Shown here: positions 62,012-64,000 of the stretch, piece after piece | Numbering within the stretch: position 1 is the first letter of the stretch | Layout: every line of letters begins with the position of its first letter | NCBI RefSeq assembly: GCF_019097855.1 | Contig: NZ_JAHRGL010000040.1 | Span: 1 to 64,000 of the forward strand | DNA from: Geopseudomonas aromaticivorans | GTDB lineage: Bacteria; Pseudomonadota; Gammaproteobacteria; Pseudomonadales; Pseudomonadaceae | Reading direction: 5' to 3' | DNA: 64,000 bases | Notes under the pieces: generated by a model | Database searches by the model: none | What the model saw: the letters and a program-made list of their open reading frames with translations, nothing else | What the model was told of the DNA's origin: nothing | Made by a program: the position numbers and the translations under genes

Positions 62012-64000
62012 ATGACGCGTACCATCGAACGGCCGGCCTCTGCGCCGCGTGTACTGGCTTCGGCAATCGGCGCCGTGACGGCGTTTTCCGCAGTGAACTG
62101 GGCGCATGCCGAGGATGGCGAGGCGCTGAAGCTCGACGCGGTCAGCGTGGTCGACGCGCAGGAGGAGGAGAGCTACAAGGCCGAGTCCGCGTCGCAGAAG
62201 TACACCGCGCCGCTGCGCGAGACCCCCAAGTCGGTGACCGTTATCCCGCAGCAGGTGATCAAGGACACCGGCGCGCTGACCCTCACCGATGCCCTGCGCA
62301 CCACCTCGGGCATCACCTTCGGGGCCGGCGAGGGTGGCAACCCGGCCGGCGACCGGCCGATCATCCGCGGCTTCAACGCCGAGAGCGACACCTTCATCGA
62401 CGGCCTGCGCGACGTCGCCTCGCAGACCCGCGAGATGTTCAACATCGAGCAGGTGGAAGTGAGCAAGGGCCCGGGCTCGGCCTACACCGGCGCCGGCTCC
62501 ACCGGCGGCAGCCTCAACCTGATCAGCAAGACCGCCAAGCGCGACGACTTCCTCGACATCAGCCAGACCTTCGGCAGCGACCAGACCAAGCGCACCACCC
62601 TGGACGGCAACTACGTGTTTAGCGACAACGTCGCCGGCCGCCTGAACCTGATGAAGCACGACGCCAACGTCGCCGGCCGCGACGGCGTCGATGTCAGCCG
62701 CTGGGGCGTGGCGCCGAGCATCACCTTCGGCTTCGACACGCCGACCCGCGCCACGTTGTCCTACTACCACCTGGAAACCGACGACACGCCGGACTACGGC
62801 CTGCCGCTGACCGACGCCACTTCGGCCAACTCGGTGCGCAAGCCGGTGAGCGTCGACCGCGACAACTTCTACGGCCTGACCGGCCGCGACTACCGCGAGA
62901 GCACCACCGACGCCGGCACCTTCAGGCTCGAGCACGACCTCAACGACAGCCTGACCCTGTCCAACACCACCCGCGTGGTGCGCACCACCCTCGACTACAT
63001 CGTCACCACGCCGAACGACTCGCGCACCGGCAACCTGTCGCAGGGGCTGGTGTCCCGTTCGCCGAAGAGCCGCAACTCCACCTCCGAAGGCTGGGTCAAC
63101 CAGACCGACCTGAAGGCGCTGTTCAACACAGGCAGCATCGAGCACAGCCTGGTCACCGGCGTGGAGATCAGCCGCGAAGGGGTGCACAACCGCAACTACT
63201 TCATCACTCCGGGTACCAAGGGCAATACCTGCACCCCGGCGCATGTGGCCTCGGGCGATTGCACCAGCCTGAGCAGCCCGAGCTACAAGGACGGCTGGAC
63301 CGGCACGGTTGCCGACAGCAACGCCTTCACCGATACCGATACCGACACCCTGGCTGCCTACGTCTTCGACACCCTCAAGTTCAACGAGCAGTGGTCGCTG
63401 AACATGGGGCTGCGCTACGACGACTTCGAAACCGCGGCCAGCGGGCAGACCGTCGCCAGCGGCACCAACAACGTCAACGGCGTGACCGATCTGGAGAGCA
63501 AGAGCCACTTCTGGAACTACCAGCTGGGCCTGGTGTTCAACCCGTTGCCCAACGGCAGCATCTATGCGGCCTGGTCGACCTCGAGCAACCCGGTCGGCGA
63601 AACCGCCGGCGAAGGCGCCAGCAACGTGGCCGTGGCCACCGCGGACCTGGAGCCGGAGCGCAACCGCAACTACGAGATCGGCACCAAGTGGGACTTCTTC
63701 GACGCGCGCCTGGGGCTGAACGCCGCCATCTTCCGTACCGAGAAGAGCAACGCGCGGGTGCTCGAGGCTGACGGCACCACCAGCAACGTCGGCGAAACCC
63801 GCGTCGACGGCTTCGAGCTGGGCGTCAGCGGCCAGATCACGCCGAAGTGGAACGCCTTCGCCAGCTATACCTACCTCGACGGCGAGCTGGTCGAAAGCGG
63901 TCGGGTGGATGTCGATGCGCGCCCGGGCACCGGCAACGTCAACAACGTCGTCGGCGGCGCCGACGGCAACGACATCCCCAGCACCCCGCAGAACAGCTTC
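62012..64000 (+). CDS. piuA: TonB-dependent siderophore receptor PiuA (3' end outside window)
   Basis: First 663 codons of a catecholate-type outer-membrane receptor (Fiu/PiuA). The signal peptide ends near AHA (residue 30). The plug domain is clear: APLRETPKSVTVIPQQVIKD, LRTTSGITFGAGEGGN, IRGFNAESDTFIDGLRDVA, VEVSKGPGSAYTGAGSTGG. Barrel strands follow to the window edge. AGGGGGAAG precedes the ATG. It imports iron catecholates with TonB energy and pairs with piuC. The frame is open to the last base. Confidence 0.92.
   Translation, partial: MTRTIERPASAPRVLASAIGAVTAFSAVNWAHAEDGEALKLDAVSVVDAQEEESYKAESASQKYTAPLRETPKSVTVIPQQVIKDTGALTLTDALRTTSGITFGAGEGGNPAGDRPIIRGFNAESDTFIDGLRDVASQTREMFNIEQVEVSKGPGSAYTGAGSTGGSLNLISKTAKRDDFLDISQTFGSDQTKRTTLDGNYVFSDNVAGRLNLMKHDANVAGRDGVDVSRWGVAPSITFGFDTPTRATLSYYHLETDDTPDYGLPLTDATSANSVRKPVSVDRDNFYGLTGRDYRESTTDAGTFRLEHDLNDSLTLSNTTRVVRTTLDYIVTTPNDSRTGNLSQGLVSRSPKSRNSTSEGWVNQTDLKALFNTGSIEHSLVTGVEISREGVHNRNYFITPGTKGNTCTPAHVASGDCTSLSSPSYKDGWTGTVADSNAFTDTDTDTLAAYVFDTLKFNEQWSLNMGLRYDDFETAASGQTVASGTNNVNGVTDLESKSHFWNYQLGLVFNPLPNGSIYAAWSTSSNPVGETAGEGASNVAVATADLEPERNRNYEIGTKWDFFDARLGLNAAIFRTEKSNARVLEADGTTSNVGETRVDGFELGVSGQITPKWNAFASYTYLDGELVESGRVDVDARPGTGNVNNVVGGADGNDIPSTPQNSF

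Overview
The window looks like a chromosomal segment of a Pseudomonas species outside the P. aeruginosa core. The evidence is high-GC coding DNA, a tmRNA with the ANDDNYALAA tag, a PQQ/ethanol-oxidation cluster (exaC-pqqABCDE-ercA-ercS), a folX-folE-folM operon, a short-LOV protein like those of P. putida, and gene order around murJ-ribF-ileS-lspA-fkpB-ispH and the minor pilins that matches pseudomonads. There is no phage, IS element, integron or CRISPR array. The only repeats are short REP/BIME-like palindromes.

Layout. 1-9.5 kb: end of aldehyde dehydrogenase exaC, PQQ synthesis pqqA-E, an S9 peptidase riddled with palindromic repeats, iron alcohol dehydrogenase ercA and hybrid kinase ercS. 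9.6-13.7 kb: periplasmic binding protein, lysophosphatidate-type acyltransferase, slyD, glutathione peroxidase, cysZ. 13.8-19.5 kb: two small conserved genes, folX-folE-folM, a DCC-motif (DUF393) protein, a MerR/LitR-like regulator, a short LOV blue-light receptor and a flavodoxin. TGTACA operators between these genes suggest one light-responsive unit. 19.6-24 kb: leucine dehydrogenase with E1alpha, E1beta and E2 of a 2-oxoacid dehydrogenase. 24.1-27.3 kb: molybdopterin synthesis, with a mobA-moaC fusion, moaD, moaE and moaA. 27.3-31 kb: LexA-controlled yebG, a dithiol ArsR regulator, a FadL-type porin and small proteins. 31-33.9 kb: ahpC-ahpF and ssrA. 34-37 kb: a LEA-2 lipoprotein and a TetR/Bcr-type efflux pair. 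37-45 kb: rpsT, murJ, ribF, ileS, lspA, fkpB, ispH. 45-52.6 kb: type IV pilus minor pilins and pilY1, visibly lower in GC and rearranged. 52.6-60.4 kb: thiO, tRNA-Thr, nadC, ampD-ampE, a TatD nuclease, prfC, and speC with a structured leader. 60.4-64 kb: a Sel1-repeat protein, piuC and the start of the siderophore receptor piuA, with a Fur-like site between the last two.

How it works together. PQQ made by pqqA-E is the cofactor of quinoprotein alcohol dehydrogenases, and ExaC, ErcA and ErcS complete or regulate ethanol oxidation. Pterin synthesis, LOV, LitR-like regulator and flavodoxin are probably a light and oxidative-stress response. The minor pilins and PilY1 prime type IV pilus assembly.

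Most notable: the LOV/LitR/TGTACA module with an orphan operator and terminator that could make a small RNA; repeat units translated in frame inside the S9 peptidase; the MobA-MoaC fusion; and a terminator-plus-leader-ORF arrangement ahead of speC. Functions come from recognised motifs and gene order, with no database search. Promoters and operators are predictions by eye.
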